Shown here one piece after another: positions 36,353-45,347 of a DNA stretch of 64,000 bases. The position numbers and the translations under genes are program-made. The stretch covers positions 2,271,501-2,335,500 of the forward strand of contig NZ_CP033334.1 in NCBI RefSeq assembly GCF_013170705.1, in the 5' to 3' direction. The stretch is from Mesorhizobium loti. GTDB lineage: Bacteria > Pseudomonadota > Alphaproteobacteria > Rhizobiales > Rhizobiaceae. The notes below the pieces were generated by a model. The model made no database searches. It was not told the DNA's origin and saw nothing but the letters and a program-made list of their open reading frames with translations. The stretch's first letter is position 1, and each line of letters starts with the position of its first letter.

Positions 36353-37498
36353 TCAGACGTCTGAGATGACCTGCCCATTGGACAGGATGTGAACCTTGTA
36401 GCCGCCGAAGATCTTCTGTGCCTCGCCGGCGGCGTAGAGCGCCTGGTAGGCCTCGTGCGGGATCAGCGCGTGGTTCTCGTAACTCGACACGCCCTGGCGC
36501 GCGGCTTCCAGGTCATCGGTGTTGATGAAGAATTCCTGCGTCGTCTTTTCGCTGGAAAACAGCCCCTTGCGGCCGGGCTTCTCGCCCTTGGAGTAGACCT
36601 CCTGGATGGTCCAGGTCAGCAGCCAGGCGTTTTCCGGCTTGCGCACCTTGGCCAGCACTTCCGTCACCGTCGAATTGTTGTCGGTAATGCCCGCGGAATA
36701 GAAAGGGCCGAGCACGACGCGGCGCAACTGCTTGGGGTGCAGGGGTTCGAAATCCTTGTCGAGATTGACCGCGATCGTCGCCGGCGACAGCGTGTAGGCG
36801 GAATTCTTTTCGGTGAAATCATCGAAACGGTGCGCAAGCTCGGGGTTGAGCAGGCCGTCGACCGGCAGCGGGATGTCGACCTTTTCGTTGAGCTTGCCGT
36901 CTCGGTCGACGAGCTGGCGGATCATGCTTTCAGAAGAATCCTCCACCGTCACCATGTAGACCAGCGGCAGGTTGGCGCTGCCGTCGAAGGTGGCCCAATG
37001 GACGAGATAATAGGGCCGTGCCGTCTTCGGATTGACAGAGACCTTGGCGGTCTGCGCCAGCGTGAAGGGACCGAAGGTCTGCTCGCTCCTGACGTCCTCG
37101 AGGTAGAGCCGCTCGGCCATCGACTTCTGCAACGCTTCGGGGAATTCCTTGTGGCGCAGGATGAAGTCGGCCATCTCCTCACGCAGCTCGCCGGCCAGCG
37201 GGATGTTGGCAAGGCGTGCATCAGCCTGCCGGCGGTCGTTCTCCAGTTCGAGCAGGTTCTGGAACACCGGGAAACCGCTTTCGGCGCGCGAAATGCGGAA
37301 TGTGTCCATGAAGCCCAGCCGGTTGCGCCAGCAGGAGAAGGACTTGTCGAGCCGGGCGATATATTCGGCAACGATCTTGGCGACGATGCCATGCCGGTAG
37401 AGCGGCGAGCGGTCGTCGCGCATGAACACTTCAAGGCCGCTGAGCGCGGCCGTTATTGCCGAGAAATACCGCGCCGCCGCGTCGTTTTCGGGGGTCAT
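36353..37498 (-). CDS. Uncharacterised protein between coiled-coil protein and AAA ATPase
   Basis: A 381-residue soluble protein without signal peptide or membrane helix. The N-terminal 130 residues are predicted helical (ALQKSMAERLYLEDVRSEQTFGPF) and the rest looks beta-rich (PYYLVHWATFDGSANLPLVYMVTVED, RRVVLGPFYSAGITDN, LLTWTIQEVYSKGEK). I do not recognise the family. It lies 24 bases upstream of the ATPase and 40 bases downstream of the coiled-coil gene, so it is a probable partner or adaptor for the ATPase. Confidence 0.75.
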   Translation of the reverse strand: MTPENDAAARYFSAITAALSGLEVFMRDDRSPLYRHGIVAKIVAEYIARLDKSFSCWRNRLGFMDTFRISRAESGFPVFQNLLELENDRRQADARLANIPLAGELREEMADFILRHKEFPEALQKSMAERLYLEDVRSEQTFGPFTLAQTAKVSVNPKTARPYYLVHWATFDGSANLPLVYMVTVEDSSESMIRQLVDRDGKLNEKVDIPLPVDGLLNPELAHRFDDFTEKNSAYTLSPATIAVNLDKDFEPLHPKQLRRVVLGPFYSAGITDNNSTVTEVLAKVRKPENAWLLTWTIQEVYSKGEKPGRKGLFSSEKTTQEFFINTDDLEAARQGVSSYENHALIPHEAYQALYAAGEAQKIFGGYKVHILSNGQVISDV

Positions 37499-37538
37499 GC
37501 TGTCAGCCCTGGGATTGTCGCACCGGTGCGCGCGGCAA

Positions 37539-38627
37539 TTATGACTGCACGTAGTTGGCCGAATTGTGCTTCTTCAGCACCTCGTCGAAGCGGCGGGCAA
37601 AGGCGTCGTCGGCGAGCTTCTTGCGGCGCTGGATATCGGCGCTGGCGACCATGTTCTTCTCATGCATCTCGAGCAGGTCGCCGATGTGCTTCTGCGAGGC
37701 GGCACCGATGCCGGCCATGGTTTCTTCCGCCGTGTTGTCGACCTGACTGCCCAGCGTGTTGATCTTGTGGGCGACGTCCTGCTGGGCCGCGGTCTTCAGC
37801 GAATCTTCCAGCGCCTTGTAGAGCACGATGCGCTGCTCGGTATCGATGGTCAGCTTGTTGATCAGCGTCGACTGCGCGGCGATCTGGTTGTTGAGCGAAT
37901 CGACGAAGGTCTGGAACATCGAGGTATAGCGCTCCAGCGTCTGGCTTTCGGCGAGCAGTTCCTGCTCCTTGGCCTGCTTCTCATTGTATTCGGTGGCGAG
38001 CTTGGAGCGTTCACCCTCGAGCTGCGTGCGGTCCTTCTGGCTGGTCGAGGCGGCGATCTTGTTCTCGATGTCGAGCAGCATCGGGTTGAGTTCCTCGATG
38101 CGCTTCTGCACGGCTTCGAGGTTGGTCATGGTGGTCTTGCGGCGCTCGATCACCTGCGACAGGCTCGTCTCGGAAGTCTTGTAGCGCTGGTCGAGAACCT
38201 CTTTCTGCGCCTTCAGGATGCCGACGATGGTGTCGGACTTGGCGAGAAGTTCCTGCAGGTTGCCGGCCAGCGACATGTTGCGCACGCGGTCAGTGCGCAG
38301 GCGCTGTTTGCGCTGGCTGGAGAAGACGCCGACGAAGTTCTCCCAGCCGGTATAGTTCTTCATGCTCTCGAACTCGGCGCCAAAGACGTTGGTGGCGTCC
38401 TCAAGGCCAATGATCAGGTCGGCGATGTTGCCTTCCATCACCTTCTGCTGCTTCAGCACATCCTCGATGCGGGCGTTCTCGATGTCGAAATTGGCGTCGC
38501 CGATCTTCTTGTCGGCGGTGGCGAGTGTGTCGAGCACGGTGCCGGACTGCTCGATCTTGGTTCGCATGTCCTGGACGACCTGCTTGGTCTTGGCAATTTC
38601 GGCGTCGAAATTCTGCAATGTCGCCAT
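37539..38627 (-). CDS. Long coiled-coil protein heading the AAA operon
   Basis: A 362-residue acidic, helix-rich protein with no signal peptide. Heptad-like stretches cover residues about 1-60 and 105-300 (for example LSQVIERRKTTMTNLEAVQKRIEELNP and EGERSKLATEYNEKQAKEQELLAESQTLERY). A short break near GWENFVGVFSSQRKQRLR may be the hinge. It distantly recalls TelA- or PspA-type helical membrane-stress proteins, but I cannot assign a family. The ATG at 38627 follows GGGAGGCCCCT. As first gene of the run it may be the filament or scaffold on which the AAA ATPase acts. Confidence 0.78.
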   Translation of the reverse strand: MATLQNFDAEIAKTKQVVQDMRTKIEQSGTVLDTLATADKKIGDANFDIENARIEDVLKQQKVMEGNIADLIIGLEDATNVFGAEFESMKNYTGWENFVGVFSSQRKQRLRTDRVRNMSLAGNLQELLAKSDTIVGILKAQKEVLDQRYKTSETSLSQVIERRKTTMTNLEAVQKRIEELNPMLLDIENKIAASTSQKDRTQLEGERSKLATEYNEKQAKEQELLAESQTLERYTSMFQTFVDSLNNQIAAQSTLINKLTIDTEQRIVLYKALEDSLKTAAQQDVAHKINTLGSQVDNTAEETMAGIGAASQKHIGDLLEMHEKNMVASADIQRRKKLADDAFARRFDEVLKKHNSANYVQS

Positions 38628-38935
38628 AGGGGCCTCCCGCATCGGCTTCCGGTCGCTGGTTGCGAACAGCGGCGAATATATGTGGGGCTTCCGGGGATTG
38701 AAAGACGTGAAGACAAGGGTCGCATGAAAACAAAGGAATCCGCCAAGGCCTTGAAAGACAATGCAGGTGGGGTCATGGCGTGATTAGCCGGTCCGTCGGG
38801 GCTGGTTCAACTGCCATTGAACTTTCATGCCGCTAAAACAGTCGGCCCCCAACGACGCGGAAATGCTGAATTCGAAAGGGGATTGGACCGGTTGCAGGCA
38901 AACAGATCGATGCGGTCGCGCGCGCCGGCGCGCGC
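38628..38935. other. Gap upstream of the coiled-coil gene
   Basis: This stretch must hold the promoter of the five-gene run. On the minus strand TTTCAA and TATATT are separated by 17 bases about 60-85 bases before the start codon, a weak promoter candidate. A GCGCGCGCCGGCGCGCGC palindrome near 38917-38935 adjoins the cytochrome c stop codon and may be its terminator. A 19-codon frame at 38724 is too short to trust. Confidence 0.45.
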
Positions 38936-39325
38936 TCAGGGCTTCGGATCGGCCTTCAGATAGGCAATGACATTGGCGATGTCGTCGTCATTGGCCAGGC
39001 CGCCAAAAGCCATTTTGTTGCCGGGAACCTTGAGCTTGGGAGCCTTGAGATATTCGGCAAGATTGGCCTCGTCCCAGACGAGACCAGCAGCGCCCGCACC
39101 CTTCATCGCTTCGGAATAATGGCCAAGGAAGCTCTCGGCTGTACCGGCGGTGCGGCCGACCACACCCATGAGGTGCGGGCCGACCTTGTCGCGGTCGCTG
39201 GCCGCTTCGTGACAGGCTATGCACCGGTTGAAGACGTGCTTGCCCTGCACGGGGTCGCCGCCGGCATGGGCGGCAATGGAGGTGGCAAGCAGAAGAAGGC
39301 TGGCTTTGGAAACGGCTCGAAGCAT
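38936..39325 (-). CDS. Class I cytochrome c
   Basis: A 129-residue periplasmic electron carrier. A signal peptide occupies residues 1-21 (LLLLATSIAAHA). The heme site is CIACH at residues 35-39, and the distal Met is Met105 in PGNKMAFGGL. VGPHLMGVVGRTAG and the C-terminal helix DDDIANVIAYLKA are typical of the cytochrome c2/c556-like soluble class. No oxidase or dehydrogenase gene adjoins, so its partner is not evident. Confidence 0.92.
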   Translation of the reverse strand: MLRAVSKASLLLLATSIAAHAGGDPVQGKHVFNRCIACHEAASDRDKVGPHLMGVVGRTAGTAESFLGHYSEAMKGAGAAGLVWDEANLAEYLKAPKLKVPGNKMAFGGLANDDDIANVIAYLKADPKP

Positions 39326-39442
39326 GGCTGACCCCGAAGAGCTTGGCTGACGGCCTTATAGGACCGAGGCCTTAACAAACGCTGCATCGTGGCGGGTTGG
39401 CAAGGCGGACCTTCGGCCGATCTCCCGCGACCGGAGGATGAC

Positions 39443-40297
39443 TCAGGCCTGCGCCAGATCGCGGCGCAGGAAGTCGTGCAGCCGATCGACCGCCGGTGTC
39501 GTTGACAGCGGGTTGCGCAGGATGCCTATTTCGAGATCCGGCAGCACTGGAAGACCTTCATTGCCGCCGATGATGCGCAGCGACGGCGGCACGCTGCGCT
39601 GCGCCAAACCGGCGACCGCCAGGCCGGCCTGCACGACCGCGACCAGGCCCAGCAGCGAGGCGCTGGAATAGGTGCAACGGTAGGCGCGATCGGCATCGCC
39701 AAGCGCCTGCAGGACACTCATCCTGGCGGCGCAGCCCGGCTCGAACAAAGCGACGGGCAAGGGATCGGTCTGCCAGGCGACGTGGTTGGGCGAGGCGACC
39801 CAGACGAAGCGTTCCAGCCGGATCACGTCAAGCGGCTGCTCCGGCAGCCGGGTGACGATCGCCAGATCGAGCCGCCCCTCCGCCAGGGTCTTCACCAGTG
39901 CGGTCGACTGTTCGCAGATCAGTTCCGCCGTCACCAGCGGGTGATCCTCGGCGAAGCGTGACAGGACGGGCGGCAGCAGGAATGCGGCATAGTCGTCCGG
40001 CACGCCAAGGCGCACGCTGCCTGTCTCCTTTGGCCGGGTGACGCTCGCCCATGCCTCGTCCGACAATTTCAGCAGCCGGCGCGCATAGATCACGAAATCC
40101 TCGCCGATCGCGTTCGGCGTGACGGTTCGGGGACCGCGAACCAGAAGCTGGTTGCCGACCATCTCCTCCAGCCGCTGCATCTGCATGCTGACGGCTGACT
40201 GGCTGCGGCCAACACGCGGCGCGGCACTGGACAGGCTGCCGCTCTCGACGACGGCGACGAAGGTTTTCAAGAGGTTGAGGTCAAGTGGAGCGGCCAT
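39443..40297 (-). CDS. LysR-family transcriptional regulator
   Basis: A 284-residue regulator with the winged helix LNLLKTFVAVVESGSLSSAAPRVGRSQSAVSMQMQRLEEMVG and an effector domain containing RLGVPDDYAAFLLPPVLSRFAEDHP. The frame is open to 40549, but family alignment places the start at the ATG at 40297 (MAAPLDLNLLKTF). It is divergent from the EamA transporter at 40395, with an inverted repeat between them, and probably regulates it. Confidence 0.9.
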   Translation of the reverse strand: MAAPLDLNLLKTFVAVVESGSLSSAAPRVGRSQSAVSMQMQRLEEMVGNQLLVRGPRTVTPNAIGEDFVIYARRLLKLSDEAWASVTRPKETGSVRLGVPDDYAAFLLPPVLSRFAEDHPLVTAELICEQSTALVKTLAEGRLDLAIVTRLPEQPLDVIRLERFVWVASPNHVAWQTDPLPVALFEPGCAARMSVLQALGDADRAYRCTYSSASLLGLVAVVQAGLAVAGLAQRSVPPSLRIIGGNEGLPVLPDLEIGILRNPLSTTPAVDRLHDFLRRDLAQA

Positions 40298-40313
40298 AGT
40301 GCTATCAGCATAT

Positions 40314-40339
40314 CGAATAGCTTGCTCCAAATCTATTCG
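40314..40339. promoter_or_regulatory. Candidate LysR operator CGAATAG-N12-CTATTCG
   Basis: A perfect 7-bp inverted repeat with a 12-base spacer in the 97-bp gap between the divergent LysR and EamA genes. Size and position suit a LysR recognition site; binding is inferred. Confidence 0.5.
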
Positions 40340-40394
40340 CTTGTTTGAAAGCTGTATTCCTGGCCAGATAGGGCGTGCGCTTGAGGAAACGTCG

Positions 40395-41291
40395 ATGAAG
40401 GACCTGCCAACTTCCCGTTTTCCAGCTGCGAGCCTCGCCTTTGCGATGACGATCGCCGGCACGGTCGGCGCCTTCGTCACGGAATCGGGATTGCACCCCG
40501 TCACCGTCGTCTTCTGGCGATGCGTGTTCGGCGCCGCGTTCCTCGGCACTTGGTGCCTTCTGCGTGGCTATCTGCCGGACCGCACCCTGTCCTTGTCCCG
40601 CCTCGCGCTGGCAGCGCTTGCCGGGGCCTGCATGGTGCTGAGCTGGACGGCCTTCTTCGCCGGCTTCGCCATGACGTCGATCGCCACGACGACGATCGTC
40701 TATCACGTCCAGCCCTTCTTCGTGGTTATCATCGGGGTGGTCTTCCTGAAGGAGCGTATCTCGCTCGACCAGATGCTGTGGATGCTCGGCGCGTTCCTTG
40801 GCGTCGTGCTGGCCAGCGGTCTTTTGGTCTCGCATGCGCAAGCCAGCACGGCATGGGCGCTGGGCATCGCATTGACGCTGGTCGCCGCGCTGCTCTATGC
40901 GGTGGCGACGATCCTCGCCAAGGGTCTGGGCCAGCAGCGCGCCGAGGTCACCGTGCTTTGCCAGACGATCGTCGGACTTGTCATGCTCGCCCCCTTCGCC
41001 GGGATCGGCCAGCATGTTCCCGCGCATTCATGGGGCTGGCTGGTCAGCATTGGCGTGCTGCACACCGGTATTGCCTATGTGCTGATGAACTCGGCCTTTC
41101 CGCGCCTGACGACGCCGGTGATAGGCATCATCACCTTCATCTATCCGGTCGTTGCCATCATCATCGACTGGGCGATCTATGGGCATCCCCTTGGGCCGGC
41201 ACAGGCCGCCGGCATGGTACTGATCGCAGTGGCGACGCTTGGTGTCCGGTTGGGCTGGCGGTTCCCGCGACGGCGTGTCTCGGCGGCCTGA
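40395..41291 (+). CDS. EamA/DMT-family transporter
   Basis: A 298-residue membrane protein of ten helices made of two EamA repeats: FAMTIAGTVGAFVTESGLHPVTVVFWRCVFGAAFLGTW in the first and HTGIAYVLMNSAFPRLTTPVIGIITFIYPVVAIIIDW in the second. Members export metabolites or amino acids. GAGGAAACGTCG precedes the ATG at 40395; the extension to 40119 is antisense to the LysR gene. The substrate is unknown; the divergent LysR regulator likely controls it. Confidence 0.9.
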   Translation: MKDLPTSRFPAASLAFAMTIAGTVGAFVTESGLHPVTVVFWRCVFGAAFLGTWCLLRGYLPDRTLSLSRLALAALAGACMVLSWTAFFAGFAMTSIATTTIVYHVQPFFVVIIGVVFLKERISLDQMLWMLGAFLGVVLASGLLVSHAQASTAWALGIALTLVAALLYAVATILAKGLGQQRAEVTVLCQTIVGLVMLAPFAGIGQHVPAHSWGWLVSIGVLHTGIAYVLMNSAFPRLTTPVIGIITFIYPVVAIIIDWAIYGHPLGPAQAAGMVLIAVATLGVRLGWRFPRRRVSAA

Positions 41292-41312
41292 CGCGGATCG
41301 CAGGAAGCATGT

Positions 41313-41924
41313 TCAGGGTTCCATGAAGCCGATGAAATCGTCGGGCGTGGCGCGGCCCATTTCTTCCTCCCAGTGACGACGGCAGAGCGAGACATAGACG
41401 TCCTTGCCGATCGCCACCTGGTCGCCCTGGCGGGCAACCTTGCCGTCGGCGCCGAGGCGCACGACCATCGTTGCCTTGCGGCCGCAACGACAGATGGTGC
41501 GCACCTCGCGCAGGTCGTCGGCTATCGCCAGCAGCGCACGCGAGCCGGAAAACAGCTTGCCCTGGAAATCGGTGCGCAGGCCGTAGCACATCACAGGGAT
41601 GTTCAGCCGGTCGGCAATGCGGGCCAATTGCCAGACCTGCTCCTCCTCAAGGAATTGCGCCTCGTCGACGAAGACGCAATGCACCGTCGTGTGGTCGTGA
41701 TGCTCGGCGACGCGGGCGAACAGGTCGTCGCCATCGCGAAACATCTCGGCTTCCGTCTCCAGTCCGATGCGCGACGAGATCAGGCCACTGTCGCCCTTGC
41801 GGTAATGACCGGCGACGAACAACATCGTGGTCATGCCGCGCTCGCGATAATTGTACGACGCCTGCAGCAACATCGTTGTCTTGCCGGCATTCATCGTTGC
41901 GTAGTTGAAGTAGAGCTTGGCCAT
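41313..41924 (-). CDS. tdk: Thymidine kinase
   Basis: A 203-residue type II thymidine kinase for pyrimidine salvage, phosphorylating thymidine with ATP. The P-loop is NYATMNAGKTT near the N-terminus, Walker B is CVFVDEAQFL, and zinc ligands are supplied by ICRCGRK and SLCRRHW. YGLRTDFQGKLFSGS is the family's substrate region. The length is normal. Confidence 0.95.
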   Translation of the reverse strand: MAKLYFNYATMNAGKTTMLLQASYNYRERGMTTMLFVAGHYRKGDSGLISSRIGLETEAEMFRDGDDLFARVAEHHDHTTVHCVFVDEAQFLEEEQVWQLARIADRLNIPVMCYGLRTDFQGKLFSGSRALLAIADDLREVRTICRCGRKATMVVRLGADGKVARQGDQVAIGKDVYVSLCRRHWEEEMGRATPDDFIGFMEP

Positions 41925-42211
41925 GCCGCTCTTTTAAGCCGAGTTGCCGCCGCGCGGGGAGGGGCCGCCGCCGCATTCCCCTGAAAAAGCCGGCTCGCCT
42001 CCGAAAAGGATGCCGAGCCTCTAAAAAAATACTCGGCACCATATTGGCACCATAAAAGCGTCAGCCGTGTCGCTGATTGGCCAGTCCGCGCCGTTGATCG
42101 TGATTGCCTTGACGCTTGAATCCTAAACAGAATGGTGTTTGGCTGACGAAACAAGGCGGGCAGAGAAACCGTGACCACGCTTCGCCAAAGAATCACAATG
42201 GGAGACTGTCT
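41925..42211. other. Gap between tdk and choX
   Basis: This region should carry the choX promoter. Two direct copies of GGCACCAT lie at 42035-42042 and 42046-42053, that is, one helical turn apart, a possible activator or repressor site. I see no coding sequence. Confidence 0.45.
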
Positions 42212-43147
42212 ATGTCGCGTATGAATTCCTTCGCCGCCGGCCTCGGCCTTGCGGCTCTGTTGTCCACGAGCGCTGCCTTTGCCGGCGATCCGGCGAGCTG
42301 CAAGGCGGTGCGTCTCTCCGATGTCGGCTGGACCGACATCCAGGCGACCACTGGCGTCGCATCGGTGCTGCTTACCGCGCTCGGCTATGCGCCACAAACG
42401 ATCCAGCTGTCGGTGCCGGTGACCATGGCGTCGCTGAAGAACAAGGACCTCGATGTGTTCCTCGGCAACTGGATGCCGTCGATGACCAACGACATCAAGG
42501 ACTACACCGCCGACGGTTCGGTCGAAACGATCAGCACCAACCTGACCGGTGCCGGCTACGGCATCGTCGTGCCGACCTATGTCGCCGATGCCGGCGTAAA
42601 GTCGCTGACCGACATCGGCAAGTTCAAGGACAAGTTCAACGGCAAGATCTACGGCATCGAGGCCGGCAATGACGGCAACCGCATCATCCTCGACATGATC
42701 AAGAACCCGAAGGACAATCTCGAAGGTTTCGAGCTGGTCGAGTCCTCGGAGGCCGGCATGCTGACGCAAGCCGAGCAGTCGATGAAGAACAATGAGTGGA
42801 TCGCGTTCCTCGGCTGGACGCCGCATCCGGTGATGGGCGCCATGAAGATCACCTACCTCGACGGCATGGGCGACAGCGGCTTCGGCGCGGCGACCGTCTA
42901 CACCGTTGCGCGCAAGGGCTACACCACCGAATGCCCGAATGCCGGCAAGTTCATCGCCAACCTGAAGTTCAATCTGGACATGGAAGGCCAGATGATGGAC
43001 GCGATCCTGAAAGGCGGCGACGCCAACACGGTGGCGGCCGACTGGCTGAAGAAGAATCCGGATGCCATCAAGCCATGGATCGCGGGCGTTACCACGTTCG
43101 ACGGTGGCGATGCCGCCGCAGCGATCAAGACCGCGCTCGGAAGCTGA
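42212..43147 (+). CDS. choX: Choline ABC importer, periplasmic binding protein
   Basis: A 311-residue substrate-binding protein with signal peptide (residues 1-24, cleavage after AAFA). The ligand-binding aromatic and Asp residues fit the quaternary-amine binding class: RLSDVGWTDIQATTGVASVLLTALGY, VFLGNWMPSM and FLGWTPHPVMG. It would capture choline in the periplasm for ChoWV. The ATG at 42212 follows GGGAGACTGTCT. A terminator-like hairpin lies between this gene and choW, a common way of making more binding protein than permease. Confidence 0.92.
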   Translation: MSRMNSFAAGLGLAALLSTSAAFAGDPASCKAVRLSDVGWTDIQATTGVASVLLTALGYAPQTIQLSVPVTMASLKNKDLDVFLGNWMPSMTNDIKDYTADGSVETISTNLTGAGYGIVVPTYVADAGVKSLTDIGKFKDKFNGKIYGIEAGNDGNRIILDMIKNPKDNLEGFELVESSEAGMLTQAEQSMKNNEWIAFLGWTPHPVMGAMKITYLDGMGDSGFGAATVYTVARKGYTTECPNAGKFIANLKFNLDMEGQMMDAILKGGDANTVAADWLKKNPDAIKPWIAGVTTFDGGDAAAAIKTALGS

Positions 43148-43177
43148 GCCGACTGCATTCGGCAAGTCCGAAACAGG

Positions 43178-43210
43178 AAGGGCAGCCATCTTAGAAAAGG
43201 CTGCCCTTTT
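43178..43210 (+). terminator. Hairpin after choX (partial terminator)
   Basis: A 10-bp stem AAGGGCAGCC/GGCTGCCCTT with an 11-base loop, followed by TTTT. It may reduce transcription into choWV relative to choX. Confidence 0.8.
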
Positions 43211-43278
43211 CCATATCCTGTGACAAGATGACGTTGCGCGAGCCGAGAGCAGGGCGGCTCATGACGAAGAGGGGTAAG

Positions 43279-44133
43279 ATGGATCCGATTTCGCAATTCA
43301 TGGTCGATCACAAAATCCCGATCGGTGCCTGGGGAAAGGCGTTCTTCGGCTTCCTCACCGACAATTTCGACACCATCTTCAGAGCCTTCTCGAACGGTTT
43401 GAATTTCTTGCTCGACGGGCTGGTCGAGCTCCTGCTGATGGTGCCGCCGGTGCTGCTGGCGCTGGTCATCGCCGTCATCGCCTGGCTGCTGCAGCGCTCG
43501 CGGCCGCTTGCCATCGGCGTCTTCCTCGGCCTGATCTTCATCATCAACCAGAACCTCTGGAAGCAGACGGTGCAGACACTGGTGCTGGTCGTCGCCGCCG
43601 CCGCCATGGCCATGGCCATCGGCGTGCCGCTCGGCATCTGGGCGGCGCACAAGCCAAAGGTCTACCGCGTCATGCTGCCGGTGCTCGATCTGATGCAGAC
43701 GCTGCCGACCTTTGTCTACCTGATCCCGGTGCTGACCCTGTTCGGTCTCGGCAACGCGCCTGGTCTCATCGTCACCATCATCTTCGTCATCCCGACCGCG
43801 GTCCGGCTCACGCATCTCGGCGTCGTCTCGGTACCGAAGTCGATCATCGAGGCCGGCGAGGCGTTCGGCGCGACCAAAAGCCAGCTTCTGTGGAAGGTGG
43901 AACTGCCTTCGGCGCTGCCGACGATCATGGCGGGATTGACGCAGTCGATCATGCTGTCGCTGTCGATGGTGGTGTTCGCGGCCCTGATCGGCGCCGGCGG
44001 CCTGGGTACCGAAATCAACCGCGCGCTCGGTTCGCGCCGCATCGACCTCGGGCTTGAAGCAGGGCTGGCGATCGTCGTGCTCGCCATCGTGCTCGACCGA
44101 ATGACCCGCATTGGCGTTGGAGGCAAGAAATGA
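43279..44133 (+). CDS. choW: Choline ABC importer, permease
   Basis: A 284-residue inner-membrane permease of the ProW/OpuAB type with about six helices. The binding-protein-dependent transport motif is EAGEAFGATKSQLLWKVELPSALPTIMAG. The start at 43279 (MDPISQF) follows AGAGGGGTAAG; the frame upstream to 43228 is not conserved-looking. It overlaps choV by 4 bases. Together with ChoX and ChoV it imports choline for osmoprotection or catabolism. Confidence 0.92.
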   Translation: MDPISQFMVDHKIPIGAWGKAFFGFLTDNFDTIFRAFSNGLNFLLDGLVELLLMVPPVLLALVIAVIAWLLQRSRPLAIGVFLGLIFIINQNLWKQTVQTLVLVVAAAAMAMAIGVPLGIWAAHKPKVYRVMLPVLDLMQTLPTFVYLIPVLTLFGLGNAPGLIVTIIFVIPTAVRLTHLGVVSVPKSIIEAGEAFGATKSQLLWKVELPSALPTIMAGLTQSIMLSLSMVVFAALIGAGGLGTEINRALGSRRIDLGLEAGLAIVVLAIVLDRMTRIGVGGKK

Positions 44134-45311
44134 CCGTCGCCGTCGATTTCAAGAACGTCGATATCGTCTTCGGCGCCGACCAGGCCGGTTCGCTGGCGAT
44201 GATCGACAAGGGCGCCACGCGCGCTGAAATCCTCGAAAAGACCGGCAATGTGCTGGGCTGCGCCGACGCCAGCTTGACGGTGCATGAGGGCGAAATCTCG
44301 GTGCTGATGGGCCTGTCGGGCTCCGGCAAGTCGACGCTGCTCAGAGCCGTCAACCGGCTCAACGTGGTGTCGCGCGGCCAGGTTCTGGTCAAGGACGGCG
44401 ACAAGATTGTCGACGTGGTCACTTGCGACGAGCCGACCTTGCGGCGCTTGCGCCAGAAGCAGGTGGCGATGGTCTTCCAGCAGTTCGGCCTGCTGCCATG
44501 GCGCACGGTCGAGGAGAATGTCGGGCTTGGCCTCGAACTTGCCGGCGTGCCGGAAGCCGAACGCAAGGAACGCGTGCACAAGCAGCTCAAGCTGGTCAAT
44601 CTCGACCAGTGGTCGAAGAAATACGCGCATGAACTGTCGGGCGGCATGCAGCAGCGCGTCGGTCTCGCCCGCGCCTTCGCCACCGAGGCGCCGATCCTGT
44701 TGATGGACGAGCCGTTCTCGGCGCTCGATCCGCTGATCCGCACCAAGCTGCAGGACGAATTGCTGCAGCTGCAGGCCGAGCTGAAGAAGACCATCATATT
44801 CGTCAGCCATGACCTCGAGGAGGCGCTGAAGATCGGCAGCCACATCACCATCATGGAGGGCGGGCGCATCGTCCAGACCGGGGCGCCGGAGGACATCGTG
44901 CTGCGGCCCGCCAACGACTATGTCCGCGACTTCATCGCCAATGTGAACCCGCTCTCGGTGCTCACCGCCTGGAACGTGATGCGCGACCGCCGCGACCTCG
45001 AAGAGGGCAAGGACGGCTGGGTGTGGCTCGACCGGCGCAAGACGACACGCTTCAAGATCGACGAGCACGGGCTGGTGGCGGCGGCCGAGCGCGACGGCAA
45101 GCCGGCGGTGTGGGTATCTTGCGCCGATGTCGAGGCCCAGTCGGAGGAAGCGGCGCAAGTCTTCTGGGCCACTCCCGGCACGTCGCTGAAAACCGTGATG
45201 CTGGCCATGCACCGCTCGCAGACGGCGCCCGTGGCGCTGTTCGACGACCAGTCGCGCTTCGTCGGCGCCATCGGCATCCGCGACGTGCTGAGCGCGGTGT
45301 TGCGTCGGTAG
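44130..45311 (+). CDS. choV: Choline ABC importer, ATP-binding subunit
   Basis: A 393-residue ATPase of the ProV type. Walker A GLSGSGKSTL, signature LSGGMQQRVGLARAF and Walker B ILLMDEPFSALD are intact, and HDLEEALKIG is the switch His. The C-terminal 120 residues take the place of a CBS regulatory region. The ATG overlaps the choW stop codon (ATGA), so the two are translationally coupled. Confidence 0.93.
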   Translation: MTVAVDFKNVDIVFGADQAGSLAMIDKGATRAEILEKTGNVLGCADASLTVHEGEISVLMGLSGSGKSTLLRAVNRLNVVSRGQVLVKDGDKIVDVVTCDEPTLRRLRQKQVAMVFQQFGLLPWRTVEENVGLGLELAGVPEAERKERVHKQLKLVNLDQWSKKYAHELSGGMQQRVGLARAFATEAPILLMDEPFSALDPLIRTKLQDELLQLQAELKKTIIFVSHDLEEALKIGSHITIMEGGRIVQTGAPEDIVLRPANDYVRDFIANVNPLSVLTAWNVMRDRRDLEEGKDGWVWLDRRKTTRFKIDEHGLVAAAERDGKPAVWVSCADVEAQSEEAAQVFWATPGTSLKTVMLAMHRSQTAPVALFDDQSRFVGAIGIRDVLSAVLRR

Positions 45312-45347
45312 GCGCCTCGCAATCTCCCGTTTGACGCAATTCCCGCG

